64,000 bases of DNA from Epiperipatus broadwayi (Eukaryota > Onychophora > Udeonychophora > Euonychophora > Peripatidae): contig JAQFVV010006354.1 of assembly GCA_028023455.1 (NCBI GenBank), forward strand, positions 2,245,615 through 2,309,614. Direction: 5' to 3'. The notes under the pieces were generated by a model. The model did not search any database. It had not been told where the DNA came from and worked only from the letters and a program-made list of their open reading frames with translations. The position numbers and the translations under genes are program-made. Of this stretch, positions 1 to 12,489 are shown piece after piece. Positions within the stretch are counted from its first letter, which is position 1, and each line of letters begins with the position of its first letter.

Positions 1-1229
1 AATGAAGGAAAGGAATTGGACTTATAGGTATTAAAGTAAAATAAAAAAGTGATAAAATATATTAGAGATTAATGTAGAATGATAGATAGAAAGAAAGGGT
101 AAAAAATAAAATAAAGAGAAAGTAGAAATAGTAAAGAATTAATAAGAAAATAATAATTAGAAAAAAAGGGGAATTAAATGTATAGGTTTAAAATAATAAC
201 TGATTATGAATAATAATGTAAAACATGTATTTCTATATGTATTTTTATATGTATATAAAATAATGGTTATATGATTATATGTTTAAATGTAGTAGCTCTG
301 ATGATGACTGCAGGCCAATTGAAAATGTTAGAAAATTAAAGAAATTATATAACAATTGCATTAGAATGTATATGTGGAGATTTATATATATATATGGAAT
401 TATGTTAACAGTTTTCTTAAATAATCAATTGGAAAAAAATGTTGACAAAATTAAGAATATTATGATTTTGATTTGCACATGCATAAATATCTCAATTTGT
501 AAAAATTAGTATTTAATCAAAGAGCTATTAATATCAATATTCTCAAGATAATAATGTTTTAAAGTAATGATTATTTATTATGTAACATTATAGGTAATAA
601 TTTTGCAATCATTTTCCTAGGTCTTATTAAATCTAAATCTTTTGATTTTTATTTATATGATTTATTGTAAATAATGAATCATTTTAGTTACTATTTTCAC
701 TGTGATATTTAACACACTAATAAATATTTGCTACCACATTTTAATCAGGACATGAATTATTTTTTCAAAAAATAGTGTAATAATTTAGACATTTAAATAC
801 ATACTATACACTCTATTTACTGAGTGATTGAATTTTGAAGTCTATAATTATGCAATATTCAAATGAATATACATAATTTCTAATGATCTTTAGCAGAAAG
901 TGGTAGGATAAATTCTATCATTGTTATATACTCTATAAAATGCTGTTATAAATTTATTATCACTCTTCTATTGGTCATTCCAGACCTAGTAACATTAAAG
1001 ATATTTTACACTAGAATGTTATATTAGCAAAAGTGATGTTATAACTTTATATACAAGATTTTCTTAGAAATGTAATATATAATTATAGCTGAATGATAGC
1101 GTTTTATTTTATTGTGAACAGGAATACCTTTGAAATTTTATGCATTGATTTCACCAAATGTATATATTTGAAATACAGACACTCCACACATACCTGGAGC
1201 CTAATTGTAAATATAGATGATTTGAACAC
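1..1229. other. A+T-rich spacer, no gene seen
   Basis: Highly A+T-rich sequence with short chance reading frames only. The frames at 279-509 and 1093-1284 show no recognisable domain, and neither do their surroundings. No RNA gene or repeat of another part of the window was recognised. Confidence 0.6.
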
Positions 1230-1530
1230 AGAATTTCAAGCACCCATCAACTGTCCACACTATCTCGTACCATGGATCACATGATCACACAATGTAGAAA
1301 ATATAATCACCAATATATATATATATATATATATCCTGCTAAACCAGCACTCATGAGTTGATCCAGATTATCATCTCCCATATATAATCAGTGTTCAGAT
1401 GAGTTCTGGTTCAGAACGAAATACATATATTGTTGATTATTTATCTTTTCTTCATGTATGTGGTCATGTATATCAGTGGTATGAGTTAGTGTGGATAATT
1501 GATGGGTACTTGACTGTCTGAGTTCAAAAA
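1230..1530. repeat. Fold-back pair of A-module repeats
   Basis: Two copies of the dispersed A module (also at 12.6, 14.1 and 25.8 kb) lie back to back. The left arm, about 1230-1385, is in minus orientation and the right arm, about 1390-1530, in plus. Arm landmarks are a GTGTGGA..TTGATGGGT block near both outer ends and a TTGGTGATTAT-like block towards the centre. The left arm carries an (AT)n tract at 1312-1335. Arms are clearly diverged, so this is an old inverted insertion or duplication. It encodes nothing recognisable. Confidence 0.6.
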
Positions 1531-3239
1531 AGTATATATGTAAAATTATTACCATTTTTGCCTATGTAACTTAGATCAATCATAAATAATCGAATTTAAC
1601 AAAGAAATGTTTAAGATTACTTCTCAATTGAGTAAAGTTACAAAAATATTCATTGTGATTAATTGGATTACTTAGAAATTAATTCTACAATTGTTTTAAC
1701 GATTTTGTCACATGAGTTTAATTATTTTTACTTCGTTGTTTAAAATGTATAGTTTAGAGAATCTGTAAGATTTAATGTCTTTTATATTTTATGTGAAGTG
1801 AATGGAATAAGATTTATACTAATATATATATATTTATCTATAAAAAATGTATTTTTATTATATGTTTAATCAAGATTATTACAGGACTTTTTTTTATTTG
1901 GATATGGTTTTCTAAATTAATTTTAAACAGAAGAGAAATATGGCTTTTGGTTAATACGTACACGTTTACTTTGGCTAAAATATTTAGAAATGTGTTTTTT
2001 TTTTTTTTTTAAAAAAAAAAAAAGATTTCATTTACTAAGAGAAGTTCTGTACAGTGGTAGAATAATATACTCAGAACAAAAAGTCTTTGAATTAAAGTTC
2101 AATTGTTCATTTCTGTTTTTCCAATGCTAAATAAAGATCTTAGCAGTAATAACAAATGAGATTCAAGATTAGCAATGAAATGTAAAGGTTGTCTGATTAT
2201 AATCATTGTCAGATTTTGAATAAACGATTTTTTCCCGCTTATTTAACATGGAGTTGGTATGTTTTACACAGATATCATATTAATACTGAAATGTGGTAAT
2301 AACTTGAATTTAATATCCCACTAAAACAACTGCTAATTTTTTATATTTTGATAATTTATTTGTTTAATTTTAATAAATTATTTAAAATTCATTACGATGA
2401 GAATTAAGTCTGTTCTCATTGTTTTTATACGTAATATTTTAACTATTTTTTTGAAAAGGCAATAATGATTGATTCAAACAAGATAACATTATTAAAATGA
2501 CATACTTTATGATGTTATATTTTAAGCTTGATAACTTAGTAAATATTTTCTTAGTTTATTTAAAAAAAACTAATTAGCTTATGTTATTATAAAATGTATA
2601 TGAAAAGAGATTGACGAGGTCAAAAAGATTTACTTATTTGATATTTATATATCTTACTTTAATACCGAATCTTTATAAAAGTAATATATTTTTGACGATA
2701 ATACTTAATACATATATTTTAAAGAAGATGGTATTCTGTTTACATATTTCTATTATAATCTATACGATATCTTTTTTTTTATTTTTTTTAAAATATTATA
2801 CATTTTATAAATAACATGTTTAAAATAGAAGAGTTATTTTAAATAAGAAAAAGGATTATAACTGAAATAACTGTTCAATAAAAAATGGAGCATTGTATCT
2901 CAATAACAAAAAAATAATCGACTAAATTATAGCTCATCAGTTTATAAGAAAATTATGCCAGAAATGATTCACTTTGCCCAATCAATTAAACTTGAGTTCC
3001 ATAGTCATCATTCTACTCTTGCATATAACTACCAGGCATTGTATATCAATTATAGTTTGTGACAGAGTGAAAAAAATAGTAATCTATTTTAAATAGAACA
3101 TTTATAAGAATTCTACACATTTTTTTTTTAAAAATGAATTTAAGTCTTTAAGTTTGTTTTATTGATATTTATTATATGAAATTGTTTATTTAAGTTGAAT
3201 ATTGATCAATTGATTTAGATTGCATTCACCATTATTTTG
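1531..3239. other. A+T-rich spacer with a T/A palindrome
   Basis: No gene seen. At about 1994-2024 a run of T is followed directly by a run of A, a simple perfect palindrome that could fold or could mark two opposed poly(A) tails. The rest is unstructured A+T-rich DNA. Confidence 0.5.
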
Positions 3240-4010
3240 AATTTTGAGAACCACCCAAAAACACCAATGACATATCCAAGTGATAAATGACATTAAATAA
3301 GCCTTAAAAAGTTGTTTAGATGTGTCAACATTGTTTTGGGCTGTTTTTAGAATTCAAAAAAGTGATGAATGTAGTCTAAATACTAAAACCTTGTAACTTG
3401 TAAAATATGAGTTTTATTACAATAATGATGGTGTGAGTTAGAAAAGTTTGCAAGGAGGGGAAATAATGTTTACAAGGATACAAAGTATCATCTAAAAATG
3501 CAGAAATATGATCAAAGCAAGCTTATAATTTTGAAAGACTAAAATTTTAAAACTTCTAAAATACAAATTATATTACAATATATGTCTATGACCACATGTT
3601 CAAATAATATAAAGTTGATCAAACCAAGTTTATAATTTTGAAATATTAAAAGATTATAAATTCTAAAATAAAGAATATTAATTTTATAATTAATCAGATT
3701 TTTTTTTACCAGAAAGAAACTGTGATGATGCATGCTTCCTTTGTTACATGTATGTCAAAAAAATAGCATTGCTCACATATGATCTTTTGACATGTATATC
3801 AGATCTAGATTTGATCATGTGAAGTCCTTATGAAATTTGTGCTTTATTTTTTTAATTATTGATGCACATTGTCATTTTGTAACAAAAGGTCATATTGTGT
3901 CCATGTGTGGATTATTTTATATCATTTATCACTTGAATGTTTCAGCAGTGGTTTTGGGTAGTACTTAGACTTCAAAATGGTCATGAGTGAACTCTAAAAT
4001 AGTTCCAAAA
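3240..4010. repeat. Diverged inverted and direct repeats
   Basis: A block at 3247-3293 containing AAGTGATAAATGA and CCACCCAAAAACA is found in reverse complement at about 3920-3963. Just inside or beyond it, a TTTTGGG..TTAGA.TTCAAAA block at about 3331-3390 recurs in direct orientation at 3950-4005. Separately, 3511-3565 and 3617-3671 are direct repeats with a period of 106 bp (GATCAAA.CAAG.TTATAATTTTGAAA). This looks like an old rearranged non-coding repeat; I do not recognise the family. Confidence 0.45.
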
Positions 4011-4139
4011 AGGTAGCATTTCTATATATTTTAATACTGATAGATTCTTTATATATCATTATCATTGTCAATCATCATCAATTCACTGAGAATTAAATTC
4101 TTTGAAAGCCTTATTTCATCCATCAATGTTACATGTGTT

Positions 4140-4470
4140 TTTTTTTTTCTAGTTTTTTTACGATCTCTTGGAATGCAGTCTAAGATTTTTACTACCCATC
4201 TATTATCATCTGTTATAGAAATATATCCAGCCTAACTTCACTTCAGTTTCTTAATTCTTTCGATCTTGTCAACTGTTTGGTCACTTATTTATTTTCTTTT
4301 TTTCTCTCTCCTTGTTACTCTTAACACATAATGATCCATATTATTGTGTAATCTAAAGTCTCTGTATTGCTATAAAATTATCCAAGTCTCAGATCCATAA
4401 GTAAAGTTGGATAAAACACCTTTATTAAAAACTTTCCTTTTCAAATACATTTTCAAAATTGATCCAACAT
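4140..4470 (-). pseudogene. RTE/BovB-like LINE relic (3' part of ORF)
   Basis: The strand and base order match 53529-53840 of the intact RTE element in this window. Shared blocks include GATCTCTTGGAATGCAGT, CATCTATTATCATCT, CCAAGTCTCAGATCCATAAG and ACTTTCCTTTTCAAA. It corresponds to the region downstream of the reverse transcriptase palm, read on the minus strand. Small indels and stops have destroyed the frame. This is a dead fragment of the same family, clearly older than the 53-56 kb copy. Confidence 0.8.
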
Positions 4471-5429
4471 TAAGCAGACACCTATTCATATCTAAGTGTT
4501 AATATTCTAATTATAAGTTAGAATTTTAACCCTGTAAGGAGAGGAGAAATGGGAGAATGGCTGACAACCTTGTTACACCATTCTATGTTAACCTATACTA
4601 CCAATTGGAGTCATGAAAATTATTTGCTTTATTAATAAATTGCTAAGCACATACCAGTATTATTTTTAGACACTTATATGTACAACAAATATATGTATAT
4701 TTAAAAGCTAAAATACTAAAATTTCACAGAACCTTAAGTTTTTTAATGTAATAAAAAGATTATAAAAATCATTAAAGACTTAGGTTAAACACTTTAATAA
4801 AAAAATCAATCAAACATATATGTATGTTAACACCAAAGTTACAAACTTGTTTTGTATCTTATTAATTAGATTAGAACAATAATTAAGATGTTTGGATAAG
4901 ATGCACAAAATGATGACCTAATCTAAAATTAATCACATAGCAACCGAGTACAGAAACAAAATTAAAACTCCATTAATAATTGTTTTAATACCATTACTGA
5001 AAGTAAATATATATACAACAATAGGAAATTATGTCAATATATAAGGAAATGCAAGATTCAATATATAAAAATGTCGAAATGAGCTAATCTCACTTTCATA
5101 TTTCATGCTATAAAAAACAATTTAAATCATCATTCTTTCTCTTTCAAAATAATGTTCTTCCTAAATAAAAGCCAACTTCATTATGCATAAACATTCAAAT
5201 GCAAACATGGATATATGTATTTGGAATCAAATCTATTTAAAAAAGCATTAAATCTACTAGAAACCAGACTAGCAAATGAAATTGATAGTTCAGAAATAGC
5301 CATGTTAATTCAAAGAAGCAAAAAAGATTACTTTTTTTTAGAAACTTTAATTTTATTAATGCAAGAAGATGAAGAGAAAAATAAATAGTCATCAACAATT
5401 GATGAGTAAAAAAGTAAATAATTGTTCTG

Positions 5430-5485
<56 letters not shown>

Positions 5486-5559
5486 TATACATACATACAT
5501 TCCTATTAAATACTCAATTGTAACCAAATACACTATGTATATAATGTATATCATTATAC
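4471..5559. other. A+T-rich spacer with (AT)n
   Basis: No gene seen. An (AT)n tract runs from about 5423 to 5478. The reading frame across it on the minus strand (5237-5584) is mostly Ile-Tyr repeat and is not a gene. Confidence 0.55.
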
Positions 5560-5810
5560 AATGTGTTCCAGCTAAAGGCAACAATACTGTAGAGGATAGA
5601 ACACCATTGCCAGAGCCATGAAAGTCAGTGACTTTATCTGTTCATTGCTGTAAAGCCTGAAAAAAATCCCTGCCTTTTCCAACATGCCTCCACCTAATTC
5701 AAAAGAAAATCACCTGGACAGGATCCCAATATTATCGGTCCAAGTAGAAGAATGCCACTATTCCAGGGAACAATGTTCCATTTTTATCCAGACAGATTTA
5801 TTTTGAAAAT
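5560..5810. other. GC-richer patch, unassigned
   Basis: This patch is visibly richer in G+C than its surroundings. In the plus strand the frame from about 5674 to 5807 stays open for roughly 45-50 codons and includes NMPPPNSKENHLDR. I recognise no domain, and no convincing splice sites were found. It may be an exon remnant or a fragment of an unrecognised mobile element. Confidence 0.2.
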
Positions 5811-6929
5811 GATTGAGTGATAATATGAAATATATTTTCAGCAGACTCATCAAACTTTAACCAATATGAATGACTGAAAAAAATGAATTTTTTTTTTTAA
5901 CTTTCTATTATTTTTACTTTTGTTAAATTTTTGTTTCCATTCTTGGAAGTAAATGTATTCACATTATTTTGGAAATGTTTATTATGAGAGTAAACAGGGA
6001 GAAGTTGTTAAATTTAGCTAGATTTTTTTTTGTTATTAAATAAAATTTAGAGCAACTTGCCTTCCCAACCGAATTAACCTTAACAGCATAATATAAAATA
6101 AATGGTAAGATTTTAATATTATCTCACATTAAGTAAGTACTCTATACAATAGGATAGAATTGATGTTTGTTAATCATTAACTAACCTTTGTTAAGTGTTT
6201 CTTTGATTAAAAACCTTGCATGGATGCTTTTGTTATTAAGGTTAGAGATGTCTGTAGATAGAGGGAGCTAAAAAGAAGATTTACCACCATCAATATGAAC
6301 TCAATAACACGGATGTTTATGATGTGACATTGCAAATTATATAATTCATTATTATTAAATATTTGTTTATTATTATCAATTAATATTGAAAGAATTTGTT
6401 ACCTTAATCTGTTCTCTAGCTCATCTTTATTTTATACCCACCACCAGTATTATTATCATCATTATTATCTTGTTTATCATCATTATTCTTATTTGTAAAA
6501 GCATAAACAGATATATTCATGCCAATCGATGTAATAATCTTCATTATATGCATATACACACATATCTTATTCTATGTGCAATGATACTAGAAAATATATT
6601 TGTAAAAGTTTAGATAGTCAATTATCATCTATATAGAGATATAACAGTTGCTAATTAGTGTGATTTTGTTTCCTGTTAAGAGAGTCAAATGTAATTATTC
6701 CTGGAATTTGAATACTGCTGTATAGTGGAGCCAGAATAGGTTGAGAACTGGATGAATTGACCCAAATTGTATTAAGTTAATAAAACATGGAGAACTAGTT
6801 ATGAAAGTATACAGTTATAGGTTATATATTTCATTGTGTAATAATTTGCATCCTATCTGAAGATCCAAAGTCTGAACATATTGATATGCATTCCCCCTCT
6901 CTCCTGAGTGAATCCCTGGCTGATTACAA

Positions 6930-6941
<12 letters not shown>
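5811..6941. other. A+T-rich spacer, no gene seen
   Basis: Only short, low-complexity frames. A hydrophobic frame at 6386-6613 is driven by ATT/ATC repeats (poly-Ile) and has no gene-like context. Confidence 0.55.

Positions 6942-7003
<62 letters not shown>
6930..7003. repeat. (CT)n-(AT)n microsatellite
   Basis: A short CT run (6930-6941) leads into an AT run to 7003. It ends about 15 bp before the left terminal inverted repeat of the LINE composite. Confidence 0.9.
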
Positions 7004-7011
<8 letters not shown>

Positions 7012-7018
7012 TAAATAT

Positions 7019-7147
7019 TTCAATAAAAAATATTTAATAAGACAACTTTTATAATTATATTATGTTTAATAAACCCCACCAACCTGGATTTCACCCCTAT
7101 AATGGAGCCTTATCAAGATGTAAATACATTTAAAGTTATATTATAAT
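7019..7147 (+). repeat. Left terminal inverted repeat of LINE composite
   Basis: The sequence begins TTCAATAAAAAAT and contains TTTAATAAGACAACTTTTAT, ATTATGTTTAATAAACC, CACCAACCTGGATTTCA, GGAGCCTTAT and GATGTAAATACA, ending in AAAGTTATATTATAAT. Each block is present in reverse complement at 10411-10540 in mirrored order with about 10-15% differences. Read on the minus strand it contains TTGATAAGGCTCC followed by a GAAATCC block. Confidence 0.85.
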
Positions 7148-7650
7148 TCTTTCTATTTATATATAGAATAAATTGTGAAAAAAACATTCAAGTAATTAAA
7201 TATGTAAAGAAGGATAGTGAGAAGATATGTTATGAATCTTTGTATATACAAGATAATTTTTACAAATGTATGAATATGGTTAAAGGTCCTGTAAAATTGG
7301 CTAGAAAGTGGGTGTTATTAGATAGTTGGAAAATTTAATTTAAGTTAAGTATAATTATAGGTAAATTATATGTATATATTAATATAGATGATTATCATTC
7401 TAATTATGTTGAGTTTAAATTATTAAATATAGTTATAATATGTAAGAAAGAGAAAATTAGGATATTTATAAATAATATTAAAACATAAATATATGATTAT
7501 ATAATGTAAATACATGATTATAATTTATAAGTAAATATTATGTATAATTATTTATGTATGTAATGAATAGGTAATAGAATATTTATTTTAACTTTAATAT
7601 TGTAATGTAATTTGAAGCCTGTAGATGGAGTTGCTGTAAAATAGATAAAT

Positions 7651-10318
7651 AGTGATCATAATTTTGTTGTAATTGAAATGGTTAGTATTGTGATGGAAAA
7701 TAGGAATAAAAGTAAAAATAATAGTGAAAGATATGGATGGAGAGTAAATGATAAGAATAAGTTAGAAGAGTATAAAATACAAGTTTAAGAAACCATGGAA
7801 GAGTTGATTGGAAATGAATATGAGGACTGCTGTGATGAAATAGAAAAAGTTGCAAATAGGGTTTTAGGTGAGAATATTCAGAAAAATAAAAGTAATAGAA
7901 AAATGAGAGTTAGTAAAAGTGTAAAAAAAAGGAAAAAAGCATGCAGAGAATATAAGTGTGCTATTAAGAACAAAGAAAGTGAAAAAGATATTAATGCTAA
8001 ATGGGAAAAGTACTTAGAAAAGAAGAAGTTAGCTAAAATAGATAATTATAGAGAGAGAATGAAACTAAATAGTAAATTATTGGATGATATTAATAAAAGT
8101 GGAAGAGATGGGAGTAAAAAATTTTGGAATTACATTAAAAGGAGAAATTTAGGGGAGAGAGACAGAGTATTACTGGATGAGGATGGAATAAAGTGTAGCT
8201 CTAGAGAAGAATTAGAGAGAATATTGAATAGTTACGTAATGGATATAGAAAAGATGCTAGATGTGAAGAACAGAGGGATAGAAAATATGAAAGCATATAA
8301 TAATGCAAAAATTGCATTTACAGAAAATGAAGTGAATGAGGCAGGGAAGAAATTGAGAAGTGGTAAGGCAAGAGGATTAGATGGATGGGCAGCAGAGATG
8401 GGAATGAATTTGGGGCATATGGCAAAAGTAAAGTTACTATCATGTTTTAATATGGCACAGAAGAGAGTTTTTCCAGGTAGTTGGAGTAATACAAGAGTAA
8501 TATTATTATTTAAAGAAAAATGTAAGGATCATAGAAAGTTAAATAATTATAGACCAATAGCAGTAACATCAGTTTTATATAAAGTTTTTTCATATATGGT
8601 GGCTGGAAGAGTTTCAAAATGGATGGAAGATAATGTAGTGGGGGAAATGCAATGATGTTTTAGGTCAGATAGGCATATAGGAGATAGTTTATTTGTAGTT
8701 ACACAACTTATAGATATGAGTAGAAATTCAGGTAGACATTTATATATGAGTTTTATAGATATAGAGAAGACATATGATAGAGTGAATAGAAATATATTAT
8801 GGATAATTTTAGCAAATCTGGGAATGGATGAAGCTTTAGTGGGTGTTATTAAGAAATTATATGAAAATAATTACTATACATATTAATTAGGGGATATAGA
8901 ATCAGGTAAAGTTAAAAATGGGGTGGGACTGAGGCAAGGATGTCTTATGTCACCTATTTTGTTCGTGTTGTATTTGAGTGAAATGGAGAGAGCAATAGAA
9001 AGACTAGGAAGAGGGATAGAGATAGTGTTAACAGGTGTCAAGAGAGTAGATACATTGTCCGGTCTTTTTTTTTGCTGATGATGTCTTTTTGCGTGCAGAA
9101 AAAAGAGAAGATATGGAAGTTATGCTGAGGACATGTGCAAGGGTGGATAAAAATATGGGGATTAAATTTAGCAAAGAAAAATCAAATATAATGATGGTGA
9201 ATACTGGGGAAAGAGAAGACAAAGATTTCTTATTGGAGGATATAAAGTTAAGTGTGGTGAATAAATAGTTATTTGGGAATCATCTTGAGTAATAAGAAAA
9301 ATTGCTTGGATGAATGGGAGAAAAAAATGATAAATGAAGCAAAGAAAAGAAAGGGATTGATAAAGAAATTAACACGGTTTTCATATAATAAATATGATGT
9401 AGCTAGAATTGTATGGAAGGGAGTGGCAGTAGCAGGGTTAACATATGGCAATGATGCATTATGTGTTAGTAAAGAGGTATTAGATTGCTTAGAAAAAGTA
9501 CAAAGGGAAGTAGGAAGACATGCATTAGATGCTGAGGTGTTGACAACAAAAGAGGCAATTCAAGGAGAAATGGGATGGTCAAATTTTTATATGAGGGATG
9601 CAAAAAGCAAATTGAAAATGTTCAGTAGATTGCAGTTTATGGATAATAAAAGAATAGCCAAAATAGTATTTAATTGGGTTACAAGTAAAGGGCAGCCAAC
9701 AAGATGGGTGAGAAAGGTAATGTGGTATGCAGAAGATTTGGATAAAGAAGTTATGTCAGTATACTTGTACAAAAGATGGGATGGTTGTGTTAGGCGGATT
9801 GTTGAGTGTTATAGTGGGAAGGAGTGGGATAGAAGAATAGATGCATTAATAAAGAATAGGGAGTTGGAGAGATGGAGAACTAGTATGGAGAGTAAAACGA
9901 GTTTAAATATATATAAAAGTAAATGGAACATTGGGTGTGAGTTAATTTATGATGATAGTAAGGAAAGTAGTTTATTGTTTAAGGCTCGAATGGGATCTTT
10001 AGCAACAAGGGAATATACACGTAAATGGAAAAATATGGGTGATTTAGTCTGAAAGTTGTGTAAAGAAGGCATAAAAATATTAGGCATATGTTACTTCAAT
10101 GTAAATGTTTGGAAGCAGAAAGAGTACAAATAATGAAGTTATGGAAGGCTAAATATGAACAAAGTGATTATACAGAAAGTGAGTTATTGGTTTTTATGCT
10201 AGGTTTGGGAAAAATAAGGGGGATTAGATATGAAGGTCATGGAGTTGACAAAGATTATGTTGTGGAAGTGGGATGGAGCAGATTATGGGAGAACTTAGGG
10301 CCAACAATAAAATAGGAA
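7651..10318 (+). pseudogene. Non-LTR LINE: endonuclease tail, RT, zinc-knuckle end (broken)
   Basis: The frame begins with the last motif of an APE-type endonuclease, SDHNFVVIE, at 7651. The longest intact piece is 7795-8655: a basic Lys/Arg-rich linker, KARGLDG (RT motif 0/1 region) and LNNYRPIAVTSVLYKVF (motif 2). After a TGA (8653-8655) the same frame continues with SFIDIEKTYDRVN (motif A, catalytic Asp), a TAA at 8884 and GLRQGCLMSPILF (motif B). FADDVFL (motif C, catalytic pair) lies at 9071 in another frame, the shift probably in a T run. The frame 9273-10052 carries the thumb and C-terminal region (YLGIIL, AGLTYG). A TGA at 10050 replaces the first Cys of a C-x2-C..H..C zinc-knuckle that continues in the third frame (HMLLQCKCLEAER, 10088 on). 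At least three frameshifts and four stops make it non-functional. There is no RNase H. The clade is not certain; it resembles the Jockey/CR1/L2 type and differs from the RTE copy at 53-56 kb. Confidence 0.85.
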
Positions 10319-10410
10319 GGTAAAGTGGCTAACAGGTTTCTCTGGGCATAGCTGCTGAGAGATTCCTGACTCTGTTTAAGGAGAAGTCACAGTACATCAC
10401 ATCATATCAC
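10319..10410 (+). other. LINE 3' untranslated stretch
   Basis: Moderately GC-richer sequence between the end of the LINE frame and the right inverted repeat. It has a small ACATCACATCATATCACATT-like repeat near 10395-10412. No poly(A) tail of the LINE is visible before the inverted repeat. Confidence 0.4.
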
Positions 10411-10540
10411 ATTATAATATAACTTTAAGTGTATTTACATCCTTATAAGGCTCCAATAGAGAGGCAAAATCTGGGTTGGTGAGGTTTATTAAACATAATA
10501 TTATAATAAAAGTTGTCTTATTAAATAATTTTTTATTGAA
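10411..10540 (-). repeat. Right terminal inverted repeat of LINE composite
   Basis: Mirror image of 7019-7147. Read on the plus strand it contains CCTTATAAGGCTCC, AATAGAGAGGCAAAATC, GGGTTGGTGAGGTTTATTAA and AGTTGTCTTATTAAATA, ending in TTTTTTATTGAA. The GGCTCC-AATA-GAGAGGC segment can fold as a small stem-loop followed by AAAATC (GAAATC in the left copy). Confidence 0.85.
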
Positions 10541-10608
10541 TTATTTTTAATATATATTATGTTGCAAAGACAACATTATGAACAAGTTTTGATTTGAAAT
10601 TTGTATTT

Positions 10609-10644
<36 letters not shown>

Positions 10645-12489
10645 ATTTATAATTCAAAAGATAAAACTGAAATTTGATAGATTTTATTTTATGTTACAAT
10701 ATACACTTAAAGTATTCATTAACTTTGCTGATTTTCTAAAATATGTCTAAAGATACATTATTATCATCTATCCATCAATATTGTTTTAATTTTCCAGAAT
10801 ATGATTGATTTTACACTAAGGCATGTATAAATTCTAAACTGAAAAATGATAGGTAAGTATGAAATTATAATTATTAACTACTTTCCAATTTTCAATGTTT
10901 TTAAAGATTTACTGGATAAAAATAAAATAATTTTATGTATTCTATGTTTTTAAAATAGATCAAATTGCTTAACTATTTCTATAAATAAGGACCATGTTTA
11001 AAACAATATATTTTATTGATTTCAATTATAAATTATTTTAACAACATTTTATTCTTACAAGATAACATTGCTAAAATTTAATCAATATAAGTACTAAATC
11101 CTGTAAGATGCTAAAAGATTGAAACAGTCAAAAAGGCATTATTTGAATATCATATAAAAATTAATGCAGTCATTGGTTAAATATATGCAAAAGTATCTCT
11201 CATTACAACCCATTTATTAAAACAATAATACGATTGTCTGCTTAACATTATTTAATTTTCTCTATGCTTACTTACAAAGAAAAGTAATACTATCATTAGT
11301 TTCATTATCATTGATGGAATTAATTTAAGTAAATCAACCCCAGAAATTATATTTTATAATGATTATAGTTGCATTTCAGCATACTTTAAATATTAAACTA
11401 ATCTAAAAAATTGAAGTTTGCTTGAAACTTATCGTCTATGAAAATCTTTCATAGTAATATATTATTGTTCAAGCTGCATCAGATGTTATTCACTTTCTAA
11501 AAACAAACAAAAAAAAATCTAAAATAGAACTTTATTTTATACAAAATAATAATTAATGTTATTTAGTATTTATTGATAACAGACAAAATATTCAATCGGT
11601 TATTGCAGTGAGTTTATTTGAGAATTTCTAATAAAATTAAGCAATTTATATTGAATAGTAGTTTGTTTTTAAAAAACAAAATTATGGTGTAAATGTTCAT
11701 ATTGAATCAAAAAATAATATTTTATACATTTAATCAATGCATTTGATTTACTTTATCAAATAAGTACATGACATTGAAGTTTATTCCAATAATTTCATGT
11801 ATACATGCAAATATTAACACAACTATTATTAATACTGAAAAATTTGAGTTATAGAAACAAATTACGAACATATTGATAATATTAAAGCAGCCATATGGTT
11901 TAATTGGTAATTCAAGAAATTATGTGTCCGTGATGTTTTATTAGTTAATTACAGAAACAAAATATTCGGTGAATTTTAGACTGAATAAATATCAAACTAG
12001 TAATACAATCAATTTAAATATTTTGATAGTATTTAAAAATGTAGTGATTCTGTATTCTTATCTGCAGCAAAGACTTTAATAAGTTCATTTTTAGTCTAGT
12101 AAAATAAAATAAAAAATGTATTATTTATAGTACTCTTGTAAATAGTTTAATTAAATAAATTAAATATTCTGCCGAGTACATTGTATGGAATTAAGAAATA
12201 AGCTGTATATTGATTAAACATAAGAGTTCTGGAATATGTATTTAAAGATACTCCATAATTTATTGTTTAGATTGAAACTATGAATAGAAGAAAATGATGT
12301 AATAATAATAAGTATATTATGGCGAATTGAACATGGTTTATGGAATAGATAGGCCCTATTAAATTACAAACTTTATTTGAAAAAAAAAAAAAAAACATGT
12401 TAAAGAGAAGGACTGCTTTGTAGGAAATATATACTGAAGGTAAACTGCACTGAATATTTAAAAGTTTGCAAAATGTTAAAATCTTTATA
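10541..12489. other. A+T-rich spacer, no gene seen
   Basis: Contains the (AT)n tract at 10613-10641. Beyond it lies long A+T-rich sequence with only short reading frames and no resemblance to other parts of the window. Confidence 0.55.

Larger units (their letters stand above)
7019..10540 (+). mobile_element. LINE relic enclosed by terminal inverted repeats
   Basis: About 3.5 kb. A decayed non-LTR reverse transcriptase frame (plus strand) is bounded on both sides by ~129 bp sequences that are reverse complements of each other (7019-7147 and 10411-10540). Non-LTR LINEs normally have no terminal inverted repeats, so either a LINE inserted in a fold-back/TIR element, or a composite unit carries its own RT. 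No clear target-site duplication was seen; the flanks are low-complexity A+T. (AT)n tracts lie just outside both ends (6942-7003 and 10613-10641). Confidence 0.7.

Noticed and set aside
1994-2024. T-run/A-run palindrome as a terminator or origin
   Set aside because: Simple homopolymer runs of this kind are common in A+T-rich DNA and nothing nearby suggests a function.
5237-5584. Minus-strand 115-codon reading frame with Ile-Tyr repeats
   Set aside because: Driven by an (AT)n microsatellite. The same applies to the frames over the AT tracts at 13.9, 15.5, 28.5, 33.6, 42.7, 44.2 and 53.3 kb.
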